Shown: positions 33,189-41,475 of the stretch, one piece after another | How positions within the stretch are numbered: position 1 is the stretch's first letter | How the letters are laid out: each line of letters starts with the position of its first letter | Assembly: GCA_964386785.1 (NCBI GenBank) | Contig: CAYLUD010000003.1 | Location: 1-51,466, forward strand | Direction: 5' to 3' | Origin: SZAS-3 sp964386785 | GTDB lineage: Bacteria; Chlamydiota; Chlamydiia; Chlamydiales; JAAKFR01 | DNA length: 51,466 nucleotides | The notes under the pieces: generated by a model | The model's input: the letters and a program-made list of their open reading frames with translations, nothing else | The model's database searches: none | Told to the model about the DNA's origin: nothing | Program-made: the position numbers and the translations under genes

Positions 33189-34181
33189 ATGAATCGATCG
33201 TTTTATTCCCTCCTTCTTATTTTGGCTAGTACTCTCACGATACTATGGCTCCTTCCCGAACGGTCCGTTTCTTTATTACGCGCTGCTTTGGTGCGTAAAC
33301 TTGCTGTCACTCCTAGTCCCTCCAAATATCTGCAATTGGAGGAGGCTAAATCAAAAGCAGAGGCAGAAAATCTATTGCTACGCACCGCTCTGCTGCGCCT
33401 ACAGGACGAAGAGCAACTGCGCCGTACTATGGTTCCTGAGTCCGTGTTGGCTCACCTAATTTATCAGGATAGATACCCCGCTCACCAGGGATGCTGGGTC
33501 GATGTGGGGAGCGAAGATAATACACGATTAGGTCGGGATGTCGTGGTGCCCAATGCCCCGGTTGTAGTAGGGCATTTCTTGATTGGATTAGTTGATGAGG
33601 TCTTTCCGCGTCAAAGTCGCATTCGCTTGCTCAGTGATCCTGCTGTCCGCCCTGCTGTGCGGGCCGCACGGGGCCATGTACAACAAGTATGTCTAGCACA
33701 ACATTTAGACGAGGTCATGCAAGAAGCTCCATCCGATATGCCTCGTATGGTCGTAGAGTATCTTGAACAGTGGAAAGCTCAACTAGGTGCATCTAGCCCA
33801 GAATTGCTTCTAGCTAAGGGAGTGCTGGAGGGTCATTATGCTGGGCAGGAGCGTATCTTGCGGGGAACAGGATTTAATTGTTACCTCCCAGATGATCTGG
33901 CTCCCGCTCGTGAGCTCCGATCTGGTCGTGTAGTTGGGGAGGGGCAAGCAACAGCGCAACCGTTAATCCGTAAGGGTGATATTCTCATCACAACAGGCAT
34001 GGATGGGGTCTTCCCCATGGGGTTACTCGTAGCTAGGGTCGTCTACATTGAACCCTTGATAGAAGGAGATTGCTACTACCAACTCCAAGCGGAGTGGCTA
34101 GCCCCCCCGCTAGATGGCCTTCATGTGGTATCCATCCTGCCTCCTGTACAGAATGTGGAGATATCTCAGGGAGCAAGGTGA
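33189..34181 (+). CDS. mreC: MreC-like rod-shape/cell-division scaffold protein
   Basis: 330 residues: an N-terminal membrane helix (about 6-24), a helical coiled-coil segment (about 45-85: LQLEEAKSKAEAENLLLRTALLRLQ), then the beta-rich MreC core with DVVVPNAPVVVGHFLIGLVDEVFPRQSRIRLLSDP, the family pattern of a strand, Gly-x-Val and a set of hydrophobic residues ending in L-[TS]-D. GRVVGEGQ and KGDILITTGMDGVFPMGLLVARV match the second MreC barrel. Chlamydiae use MreB and MreC-type proteins to direct septal peptidoglycan instead of FtsZ. It begins 10 bases after the tyrB stop, so the two are cotranscribed. Confidence 0.8.
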   Translation: MNRSFYSLLLILASTLTILWLLPERSVSLLRAALVRKLAVTPSPSKYLQLEEAKSKAEAENLLLRTALLRLQDEEQLRRTMVPESVLAHLIYQDRYPAHQGCWVDVGSEDNTRLGRDVVVPNAPVVVGHFLIGLVDEVFPRQSRIRLLSDPAVRPAVRAARGHVQQVCLAQHLDEVMQEAPSDMPRMVVEYLEQWKAQLGASSPELLLAKGVLEGHYAGQERILRGTGFNCYLPDDLAPARELRSGRVVGEGQATAQPLIRKGDILITTGMDGVFPMGLLVARVVYIEPLIEGDCYYQLQAEWLAPPLDGLHVVSILPPVQNVEISQGAR

Positions 34182-34208
34182 GGTAGACTTCTACAGGAAG
34201 TCTACCTC
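34180..34208. terminator. Perfect 12-bp hairpin between convergent mreC and secreted-protein genes
   Basis: GAGGTAGACTTC-TACAG-GAAGTCTACCTC pairs without mismatch and begins at the second base of the mreC TGA. It is followed on the plus strand by GCAGCTGTATGTTTA, without a real U-tract, and none is present on the minus strand. Placement between convergent genes and the perfect stem suggest a bidirectional terminator. Confidence 0.6.
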
Positions 34209-34220
34209 GCAGCTGTATGT

Positions 34221-34709
34221 TTAGGTAATGCTAGAGAGGTGAGCTTGTTGTAATGTGGCCATCCAATCGCAAGATTCAGATGGATGATCTTGTTCTCTCA
34301 GGTAGGCTAGGATCACATGCCCTTCCTCAAACGAGAATACTCGACAAAGACACAAGAGCATTTCTTCATTTTCAGATTCTACCGGCATGATTTGTAGGTC
34401 GCAGATTACGCTATCTTCCATACGTTCTAGGATAGAGCACGAAGCGATGACGATGCCAGGGCCTATGAGGGTGCCGGTAGGGAATGGATCTGTTAGATCT
34501 AGGGGGTATGAGCCCATGACGATCGCGAAGATAGCCCACGATTCCTCCGACTCTTGATCGCAGTATAGGGAACAGGTGATCTTCTCATTTTCAAACTGGC
34601 GCAATTCCCACTCTTGAGCTGCATCTGGTAATTGGTATTCTACAGGGCCCATGTTCTCCGCAAACAGGGAACTAAACAAAAACAGAGTGATAACTATATA
34701 ATGTCGCAT
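34221..34709 (-). CDS. Small secreted (periplasmic) protein of unknown function
   Basis: 162 residues from ATG 34709, with AGG 5 bases upstream; an in-frame GTG two codons earlier is less likely. Residues 1-17 form a clear signal peptide (MRHYIVITLFLFSSLFA, cut before ENMGP). The mature protein is acidic and has a DUF-like alpha/beta sequence without a recognised motif; several Cys residues (CSLYCD, CSILE, CDLQ, LCLCR) could form disulphides. It is convergent with mreC. I do not recognise the family. Confidence 0.6.
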   Translation of the reverse strand: MRHYIVITLFLFSSLFAENMGPVEYQLPDAAQEWELRQFENEKITCSLYCDQESEESWAIFAIVMGSYPLDLTDPFPTGTLIGPGIVIASCSILERMEDSVICDLQIMPVESENEEMLLCLCRVFSFEEGHVILAYLREQDHPSESCDWMATLQQAHLSSIT

Positions 34710-35118
34710 ATACACCTAATAATAAATAATTAAAATTTAGAATAAAAAAACATACAATAATCTAATGTTTATTCGATATAAAAATCATTATTTTGGAAAA
34801 CTAGGTGGTTGACCCCATAGTGGTGTGTTCCGTACGCAGATCTTTGATCAAGGCCAGACGGGAGATTTCTAGCTATGCCTTACTCGGTAATGGGGTGAAT
34901 GTTCCAGATTGCAAGAATACCAGGCGGCCTTCTAGTACTTGAGCCGTACTACGCAACACAGATCGCCCTAGATAGTGGATGCTCCATATGCTGGTAGGTC
35001 GGTTTGCAATGCTCTACCCGGTAACGTCTAGGAGCGCAAGATAAAAGGTGCAAAAAATCTATCTATAATTACATGGATTTTTCTGTCTAATTTGTAGAGG
35101 TAGGATCTCTGGGCTTAG
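34710..35118. other. Intergenic region without a supported gene
   Basis: The first 80 bases are AT-rich and probably contain the promoter for the secreted-protein gene. The remainder (34800-35050) has ordinary composition and no open frame with a ribosome site. It contains repeated short words (CGGTAA near 34890 and 35020, CGTACxxxG) but no clear hairpin-plus-U-tract, tRNA cloverleaf or riboswitch pattern that I can name. It might encode a small RNA; I have no positive evidence. Confidence 0.45.
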
Positions 35119-35147
35119 TTGCATAATTCTCTAAATTAAGGTATAAT
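35119..35147 (+). promoter_or_regulatory. Sigma-66 type promoter of the sodium/alanine symporter gene
   Basis: TTGCAT (35119-35124), a 17-base spacer and a perfect TATAAT (35142-35147). The start of transcription would be expected around 35153-35155, which is the ATG of the symporter gene at 35154. It matches the -35/-10 preference of the sigma factor encoded at 26013. Confidence 0.75.
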
Positions 35148-35153
35148 CCTCGC

Positions 35154-36449
35154 ATGCTGAATCTTCTTATTATGGCTTCTGGATGCGTCATGCTTCTTGT
35201 CAGCCTGTTCATTACGTTCAAGACCCGCTTTGTGCAATTTCGTGCCTTGCCACGATTGTGTAAATTATGTTTTGAAAAGCCAAGTGAAAGTCAGGATGGG
35301 TCGATTTCTGCTCGTAAAGCTCTATTGACGGCCATGTCGACTACGATAGGGCTTTCTACTATTGTAGGGCCTGTTATTGCAATTCGATTAGGAGGCCCCG
35401 GTGCGGTAGTAGGGTTTATGCTCGCAGTTGTATTGGGAGCTGCCACGAGCTATGCAGAGGTTTCATTCGCTATCCGCTATCGAGAACGTATTGGTTCACG
35501 CTTCTTCGGCGGACCTATGCAGTACTTGAGTAAATTGTTCTCTCCTTGGTTTGGGAAGTTTTATGCACTAGGGTGCGCGATGTTAATGCTGGCTTGGTCC
35601 TCCGCGCAGGCCAATCAAGTCGCTGCAATTTTTTCTTCTTCCCTCATGGGGGATTGGAAAGTCCCTCTTTGGATCTCGGGTGCTGTCCTAGCTACAGGGT
35701 CTGTAGCTATTTTGATAGGGGGTATTCGGCGTGTGGCTGCTGTCTCTGCGAGCCTAGTGCCTCTCATGTTTGTCCTCTATATCGGAGCGTCTCTCTGCGT
35801 GATTGCCTTGAATTGGCACATGTTACCCTCTATTTTTACACGGATTATACACAGTTGCTTTGCCCCTGAAGCCTTTGGAAATGGGGTTTTAGTAGGAGGT
35901 ATTGTTTCGGCATTCCGCTGGGGGGTCCTCAAGGGATTACAAGGGACAGAAGCGGGTGTGGGGACTCAAGCTATTCCCCATTCCTCTGCCACAGTAACAA
36001 GTCCTACAGATCAGGGGGTCTTGGCAATGGCATCTATTTATAGTGCAGGCTTTGTGATCCTGATCTCTAGTCTTACTGCCCTTATTTCTGCGACATGGAT
36101 GGATCCCCATCTTAATCTAGGTATTGATATGGTAGTGGCTACCTTCCAACAGACCTTTTCTGTGTACGGCGGAGTATTAATTGCGGTAAGTGCTTTTCTA
36201 TTTGGTTTTGGTACGATTCTTGGAAATGGCTATAACGGCTTAGAGTGCTATTCTTTCCTCACTAAGGGCAAGAAGCAAATCCTCTATTATGGTTTGACCG
36301 GTCTTACCGTCTTCCTTGGTTCCATAGGAGAGGTACAAACTGTTTGGTCGTATGTGGATCTAGTCTTGATTGCCGTAATGGTTCCGCATGCCCTAGCCCT
36401 TTTGCAGATGGTCAGAACAGAGAAAGAGGGGCTAGTCGTCGCTGCATAA
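35154..36449 (+). CDS. Sodium:alanine/glycine symporter (AGCS family)
   Basis: 431 residues, about ten to eleven membrane helices. AGCS hallmarks are visible: MSTTIGLSTIVGPVIAIRLGGPGAVVGFML near the N-terminus, FFGGPMQYL, LQGTEAGVGTQAIPHSSA (the family's G-x-x-Q/E-A-G-x-G-[ST] region), and HPMDQG-like SPTDQGVLAM followed by a helix. Import of alanine, glycine or D-alanine with sodium is the expected role; C. trachomatis has dagA (CT735) of this family. The start at 35154 gives a normal first helix, but there is no leader between the predicted transcription start and the ATG. The last 18 bases overlap the end of convergent nnr. Confidence 0.9.
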   Translation: MLNLLIMASGCVMLLVSLFITFKTRFVQFRALPRLCKLCFEKPSESQDGSISARKALLTAMSTTIGLSTIVGPVIAIRLGGPGAVVGFMLAVVLGAATSYAEVSFAIRYRERIGSRFFGGPMQYLSKLFSPWFGKFYALGCAMLMLAWSSAQANQVAAIFSSSLMGDWKVPLWISGAVLATGSVAILIGGIRRVAAVSASLVPLMFVLYIGASLCVIALNWHMLPSIFTRIIHSCFAPEAFGNGVLVGGIVSAFRWGVLKGLQGTEAGVGTQAIPHSSATVTSPTDQGVLAMASIYSAGFVILISSLTALISATWMDPHLNLGIDMVVATFQQTFSVYGGVLIAVSAFLFGFGTILGNGYNGLECYSFLTKGKKQILYYGLTGLTVFLGSIGEVQTVWSYVDLVLIAVMVPHALALLQMVRTEKEGLVVAA

Positions 36450-37928
36450 TCGTTGGAAGGCTTGAGGTAATGCCGTGATTACATCATGCGCCATGAGCCC
36501 GTAAGAGGTTTCTTTTTTTGCAGCAAGCTCTCCAGCCAGTCCATGGAGGTAAGCTCCCAATAGGCAAGCATTCCATGGGGTGCACCCCTGTGCACATAAA
36601 GAAGCTACGATTCCTGTGAGCACATCCCCCATGCCGGCAGTCGCCATTCCCGGATCTCCTACAGGACAAATGTGAGGGGGGAGCTTCGGGTGAATCAGGA
36701 ACGTAGGAGCTCCTTTAAGCAGGATATATACTTGGTGCGTTTGCGCATATGCTTGAGTACGCTCCAATAAATCAAATCGTTCTGGCACCTGAGATAGTCC
36801 TAGGAGGCGGGCCATTTCCCCTTCATGAGGTGTAAGAATACTCTCAGATCTTGGGCTTACGGCATGTCGACCAAATAGACTCAAAGCTCCCGCATCTAAG
36901 ATTAAGGGTCCCGAGTATTGAGAACAGATTTGATGCAAGAGATCGAGATCACGAGAATCTCCTGCCCACCCAGGTCCCATAAATAGAGCATGCGTGCGGC
37001 GGGGATCGATCATCACCTCTGCAGCTTTATCAAATCCATGGTGAATCAATTCTAAGGGAACGTGGTGGAGCACCATTTCTTTCGGGTGCCATAATGTCAC
37101 GAGCCCTGCTCCTGCCTTTAAAGCAGCCCAGCTAGATAGGATCGGAGCCCCAGAAAATGCGGAAGACCCACCAATTCCTACAACAGATCCAGCTTCATAT
37201 TTATGTCGACATCGGACGATATGGGGTAATATAGTCCGCATGTATGCGTCCTCTAACCAGATGCCCTTTTCATGTGCCTGAGTGGCATAGGGGCCTATGC
37301 CAAAATCATGGACTGCCGTACGGCCAACTAGGTTCCAGGCTGCTTTAGATAGCATGCCCCATTTTGGGAACCCAAGACATACTGTGGTATGTGCATGCAC
37401 AGAGACCTCTGCCACTTCACCCGTAGTGCCTTGGATACCAGAAGGAATATCAATCGATAGGATAGGGATGGCCGATGCATTGGCTTGTTGAATGCATGTA
37501 GCATATGGCTCAGCCATCGGTCCATGAAACCCAGTTCCAAATAGTGCATCAATGATGAGCCCTACATTCTGTACAGGTAGCATACAATCCGAGGATAGGA
37601 GTTCTCCTCCTGCCTGTTCAAATTGACGACACATGTCCTGGCACAAAGGACGGTTGGAGTTCCTAGCACCCACGGCTACTGCTTGTACAGAATACCCACG
37701 CTGGTGTAACAAAAGAGCTGCCACATAGCCATCCCCCCCATTATTGCCTCCGCCACAGAGAATCAGAATACCTTGCTTCTTGGCACCTATGAGGAGATGC
37801 TCAGCCTGGTTTGCGATCCCTTCCCCAGCATGGCGCATGAAGCCTAATTCGCTTTCGCCCTGTGTATAGGCCCAGCTTTCCAGTCGAGCCATTTCTTGTG
37901 CAGTGACTACCTTAACCATCTCCTTCAC
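36432..37928 (-). CDS. nnr: Bifunctional NAD(P)H-hydrate epimerase / dehydratase (Nnr, YjeF)
   Basis: 498 residues with both halves of the fused enzyme. The N-terminal epimerase (about 1-220) has VTAQEMARLE, CGGGNNGGDGYVAA, IDALFGTG and SIDIPSG; the C-terminal ADP/ATP-dependent dehydratase (about 230-498) has GSSAFSGAP, LDAGALSL, LTPHEGEMARLLG and PGMATAGMGDVLTGI. It repairs NAD(P)H hydrates by epimerising the S/R form and dehydrating the S form. Start is uncertain: GTG 37928 has AGG 5 bases ahead, whereas ATG 37919 is directly abutted by AAGGAG, which is too close to serve it. Its stop codon lies within the symporter gene on the other strand. Confidence 0.93.
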   Translation of the reverse strand: MKEMVKVVTAQEMARLESWAYTQGESELGFMRHAGEGIANQAEHLLIGAKKQGILILCGGGNNGGDGYVAALLLHQRGYSVQAVAVGARNSNRPLCQDMCRQFEQAGGELLSSDCMLPVQNVGLIIDALFGTGFHGPMAEPYATCIQQANASAIPILSIDIPSGIQGTTGEVAEVSVHAHTTVCLGFPKWGMLSKAAWNLVGRTAVHDFGIGPYATQAHEKGIWLEDAYMRTILPHIVRCRHKYEAGSVVGIGGSSAFSGAPILSSWAALKAGAGLVTLWHPKEMVLHHVPLELIHHGFDKAAEVMIDPRRTHALFMGPGWAGDSRDLDLLHQICSQYSGPLILDAGALSLFGRHAVSPRSESILTPHEGEMARLLGLSQVPERFDLLERTQAYAQTHQVYILLKGAPTFLIHPKLPPHICPVGDPGMATAGMGDVLTGIVASLCAQGCTPWNACLLGAYLHGLAGELAAKKETSYGLMAHDVITALPQAFQRLCSDD

Positions 37929-37971
37929 AGTACCTGATTACGGCGAACTAGCAAATAGAGAAATCTAAGGA

Positions 37972-38946
37972 CTAGAAAGAGTAGTTGAGCATCAATTTAG
38001 GATAAAATTGCTCTTTTTTCCCAATACGGTCGGCATACTGAGAATAGAGTTGTTCATTGTATGTTTGCGCTGCTAACCCAGCTCCGTAAATACCGCCAAA
38101 GTACCATCCCCCTTCAAGACTTAAGGTGAGGATCCCTGCAGGAATATTACCATCTGCAAAAAAATAGGCCGAAGCTCCCATAAAGAGGGCGTTCACTAGA
38201 AAAGCGGTAGTGGCTGTTTGAGGTTGCCCTACATAGGCATACCCCGCTCCAGGACACAGAGCATTCAGCAATTGTGCCGTGCGGATGGATTTGGATTTAG
38301 ATGCATACTCATCGATAAAGTGATGAAGATAGGGCCGCTCTTCTGCGCAGGCAGTTAGGGTTTGCAAGTCTCCTTTCTCAACAAGCGATAAAAAGGTAAT
38401 TTTTTCTTGCTCCGGCTCCCCAAGAAATTGGAGCAGTGAGGTTGCGTGTGCTTCCTGCCCTAATGCCTTGTAACTTTGATGTAAGATGAGCACTAAATCA
38501 TGAAATGCAGGAAACTGATTGCTTACCTGCCCTAACGGAGTCGATTCCGCGAGATACACTACCTCACGATATTTTTCTCCCAAAAAATAGGCCAACAACG
38601 TGGCATATTGCATCTCATACAGTCGTTCTTCAGGTGGGTTGAGGAATATAGCTCGCTTGAATTGAGTAATCGCACGATAGAGATCAAAATCATCAGCAAA
38701 ACAGAGCCCCATACGGTATTCCTTTCCCCATTCAGAAGCAGATTCTTCCGAAGAAAGAGGGGCAAAGGGAGAGACAGAAAAACCATCAGGTAGTATCACC
38801 AGAGAACGGTGCTCACGCTGGATCTCTTTAGGATGTTTCGGCATGACCAGAGGGGGTGGCGCACGATCTACAACACGACAGCATCCTATCAAAGAGAATG
38901 CCAAAATTAATTGTAAGGGCAATTTAATGGAGGATATACTTCGCAT
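37972..38946 (-). CDS. Predicted lipoprotein with TPR-like middle, overlapping gspD
   Basis: 324 residues from ATG 38946 (an earlier in-frame start at 38970 would add CTKRCSR ahead of the signal). A signal peptide ends in the lipobox LIGC (Cys22), so it should be lipid-anchored. The middle (about 75-220) has helical, TPR-like repeats (AITQFKRAIFLNPPEE, LVLILHQSYKALGQEAHA). The C-terminal 90 residues (LNALCPGAGYAYVGQPQ... and small hydrophobic stretches, ending LNYSF) resemble the P-G-x-G-x-x-Y-x-G membrane-associated tail seen in proteins of unknown function. Its 5' end overlaps the last 40 bases of gspD, so it is translated with the secretin. A pilotin-like or assembly role for GspD is plausible but unproven. 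Confidence 0.65.
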   Translation of the reverse strand: MRSISSIKLPLQLILAFSLIGCCRVVDRAPPPLVMPKHPKEIQREHRSLVILPDGFSVSPFAPLSSEESASEWGKEYRMGLCFADDFDLYRAITQFKRAIFLNPPEERLYEMQYATLLAYFLGEKYREVVYLAESTPLGQVSNQFPAFHDLVLILHQSYKALGQEAHATSLLQFLGEPEQEKITFLSLVEKGDLQTLTACAEERPYLHHFIDEYASKSKSIRTAQLLNALCPGAGYAYVGQPQTATTAFLVNALFMGASAYFFADGNIPAGILTLSLEGGWYFGGIYGAGLAAQTYNEQLYSQYADRIGKKEQFYPKLMLNYSF

Positions 38947-41282
38947 TCTGGAGCATCTTTTGGTGCACATTCTAGAGAGTCAAAACAAGCTTCCCAATTC
39001 GCATCATAACCTTCTTGATTCGTGAGTTCGAGCTCTTCTTGGATGCTCGTAACGACTTTTGGTCGAATGAACATAATTAAGTTGCGTTTTTGTCTTTGAT
39101 CAATTGTTCGACTAAATGTAGGCCCAATTAAGGGTAAACTACCCAAGCAAGGTACGCCAGAATGGACTGTTGTGATGGAGTCTCGAATATGACCGCTCAT
39201 CACGAGGAAACAACCATCCGGTACATGGACTCGCGTCGTAGTAAGAGTTTTAGAGGTTGTCGGTGTCAGGGTTCCTGTTGTAGATAATAGATCAGCAATT
39301 GTCTGATCAATATCTAGGGATACAATATTATTGGGCGCAATCGTCGGAGTAATCCGTAGATGTACCCCGACATCTTCGTATTGAATATTTTGGGTGACAG
39401 ATCCTGTCTGCTGAATGATGGAACTCGTTGTCTGATAGGGAATATTCTGCCCAACGAAAATATCTGCAGGTTGCGTGTCTTGAGCCATAATCCGGGGATT
39501 GAGTACTAACTTAGTCGTAATGTCTTGCTCCAGTGCACTAATTAAAGCCCCAAGAGTCAGAAAGGATTGCCCACCATGGCTAATGATATTTCCAATGATG
39601 CCAAATCCAAACGCCTCACTGAGATCAGCAAAACCTGCAATACTACTCAGATCACTAGGTACAGGAATGTCAATATCTCGACCTGGATTGGGAATCTTAG
39701 GAGGGGGAGTTCCCTGAGCTGCTACGTAATTTGCTCCAGGTGGTGTCGTGTACGCCCCATTTAATACAGGCATGGGGGGAGCATCGCCGACAAGGCTGGT
39801 TGCATATGCTAACTTATTCTGCTCATCTCCTAGAGCTATCCACTGCACTCCAAAATCAAGAGAATTGGATAGGGTAGTATCAATCACTAAAACTTCAAGA
39901 TAGACCTGCTTAGGCGGTTGATCCAGTTCATCAATCAGAGAAACTACTTTTTGTACCGCATCCTGAGTTCCTGTGACGACGACAGAGTTATTGACTTCCA
40001 GAAATTGTGCGCTATATGCCGCATTCACCAACTCCAGGTTCGCTACACCAGCATATTGTAAGTTCGAGCCAATTTGTTGCAGCGCTGTAGCAATGTCCTT
40101 CCCAGGATGGTATTTCAATTTATACATGTACATGACATTACTGGTGATGGAAGAAGAAGGAAGAGAGGCTACATCGGTAATGTCGGCAGAATCTAACGAT
40201 TGTAAGAGGTGCAGAGCTTTTTGAATCAAGTAGGGGGTTGATACTAAAAAAATCTTGTGAGCAGAGGGTTGGGCAATCATCTGCATCGGATTATCTACCA
40301 ACAGAGGTGCCAGAATTTCTTTAGCATAGGCTACCAAAGCTTCTGGATAGGCCCCCGTAACTTGGTATTCCGCCACTTCGAATTGTGTATTCGGTGTATC
40401 CAAGGCATTCAGTAATTGCGCAATCTTATCAATATTATAGGTGATATCAGAGACAATCAGATGGCGAGTCTCTTTAGAAATTTCTACTACAGCATCGTGA
40501 GACAGAAGCGGTTTTACAATCGATGCAATACGGTCAGGGTCTACATTGTACAGCCGAAATACACGAGTGATGATAGCAGAATTACATGCATCTTCTAAAT
40601 TATCTTCAGTAATCACTTTAGATACACGAGAGAGGCTCTGTTGTTTATAAATCAACACAGTATTCCCTTGTTCAGAGACGCTTAATCCATGCATTTTCAG
40701 AATTTGCATCAGAGCTGCAGTTAGCTCAGAGATAGAAGCAGCTTCCTGAGAAACGATCGTAATATTAAATTGCAGATCCGCTGCGTCAAAAATAAAATTG
40801 ACTCCAGCAATTTGTGAAATAAATTGCAGAAGCTGTACCACGCTGATGTTTTCAAAATTGACAGTAAACCCCTCACCATCTGGATCACAAGGGGTAACGC
40901 CATAATATCCTTGCAATGAGTTTCCATTGTCCAAAACCCCATCATCATCTAGTACTTTTGAACCATGAGAGTAACGACGTTGGGTATTCGAAACAGCGGG
41001 GACTACATTCGATGAGGAACTAGATCCTCCTGATTGCAATAAAAATTTTCCACCACTGCTTCCCCCTGTTTCTCTTGGCATTTCGAAATAGGGAGAGGGA
41101 GGGCGTAAGGGTTTTCTTCCTTGCGGATCACAGGCAGGAGGAGATAACTGAGAAATTAGGTCAGGATGTTGTAAATGCTGCTCTACAAAATCGGGAATAG
41201 AAATAGGCTCCTCAGCATAGAGAGAGCCAAATAAAACGATGACAACAAGATAGCGCCGCACAAGTACTCGCATTGATTTCAT
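38907..41282 (-). CDS. gspD: Type II secretion secretin GspD
   Basis: 791 residues from ATG 41282; the frame extends further upstream, but only this start yields a proper signal peptide (residues about 1-22, ending LYA). After a Ser/Gly-rich stretch (about 65-110) come the N-domains: FENISVVQLLQFISQIAGVNFIFD (secretin STN/N0-like), then RVFRLYNVDPDRIASIVKPLL, TYNIDKIAQLLNALDTP, and GTQDAVQKVVSLIDELDQPPKQVYLEVLVIDT (N-domain repeats). The barrel core has ALEQDITTKLVLNPRIMAQD, IFVGQNIPY, and VPCLGSLPLIGPTF...KRNLIMFIRP, the T2SS/PilQ secretin signature. Chlamydial T2SS genes include gspD (CT572). The last 30 residues carry four Cys, unusual for secretins. No gspE/F/G is in the window. Confidence 0.88.
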   Translation of the reverse strand: MKSMRVLVRRYLVVIVLFGSLYAEEPISIPDFVEQHLQHPDLISQLSPPACDPQGRKPLRPPSPYFEMPRETGGSSGGKFLLQSGGSSSSSNVVPAVSNTQRRYSHGSKVLDDDGVLDNGNSLQGYYGVTPCDPDGEGFTVNFENISVVQLLQFISQIAGVNFIFDAADLQFNITIVSQEAASISELTAALMQILKMHGLSVSEQGNTVLIYKQQSLSRVSKVITEDNLEDACNSAIITRVFRLYNVDPDRIASIVKPLLSHDAVVEISKETRHLIVSDITYNIDKIAQLLNALDTPNTQFEVAEYQVTGAYPEALVAYAKEILAPLLVDNPMQMIAQPSAHKIFLVSTPYLIQKALHLLQSLDSADITDVASLPSSSITSNVMYMYKLKYHPGKDIATALQQIGSNLQYAGVANLELVNAAYSAQFLEVNNSVVVTGTQDAVQKVVSLIDELDQPPKQVYLEVLVIDTTLSNSLDFGVQWIALGDEQNKLAYATSLVGDAPPMPVLNGAYTTPPGANYVAAQGTPPPKIPNPGRDIDIPVPSDLSSIAGFADLSEAFGFGIIGNIISHGGQSFLTLGALISALEQDITTKLVLNPRIMAQDTQPADIFVGQNIPYQTTSSIIQQTGSVTQNIQYEDVGVHLRITPTIAPNNIVSLDIDQTIADLLSTTGTLTPTTSKTLTTTRVHVPDGCFLVMSGHIRDSITTVHSGVPCLGSLPLIGPTFSRTIDQRQKRNLIMFIRPKVVTSIQEELELTNQEGYDANWEACFDSLECAPKDAPECEVYPPLNCPYN

Positions 41283-41383
41283 TATATACGTCGAAAAATA
41301 GAAACGTACATAAAAAAATAAGATGAGACCATTCTGCATGCCGCAACAATCTGAAAGGGTGTATGCAATACAGAAAAAATCAG

Positions 41384-41403
41384 TTCGATATCGATTCGAG
41401 TCT
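41384..41403. repeat. TCGA-rich palindromic cluster upstream of gspD
   Basis: TCGATATCGA (a perfect 10-base palindrome at 41385-41394) runs into CGATTCGAGTCT. The 13 bases TCGATTCGAGTCT (41391-41403) recur exactly ahead of mcsA at 51269-51281. It lies about 100 bases before the gspD ATG. With this much sequence, shared 13-mers occur by chance, so a regulatory role is only a possibility. Confidence 0.3.
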
Positions 41404-41475
41404 GCACATAATTCATGTCGTCGAATGGGTTCGTCACCACAACACACACGCTATATTTCGAAGCAAGGTAGGAAG

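Noticed and set aside
38907..41282. Type III secretion secretin (SctC/CdsC) identity for the secretin gene
   Set aside because: The NLIMFIRP ending and the N-domain series fit T2SS/PilQ secretins, and no T3SS genes are adjacent, although mcsA-mcsB lie near CdsC in Chlamydia.
38907..41447. Longer version of gspD starting at 41447
   Set aside because: The extra 55 residues are Cys- and Phe-rich without family support and would bury the signal peptide; ATG 41282 gives a normal secretin N-terminus.
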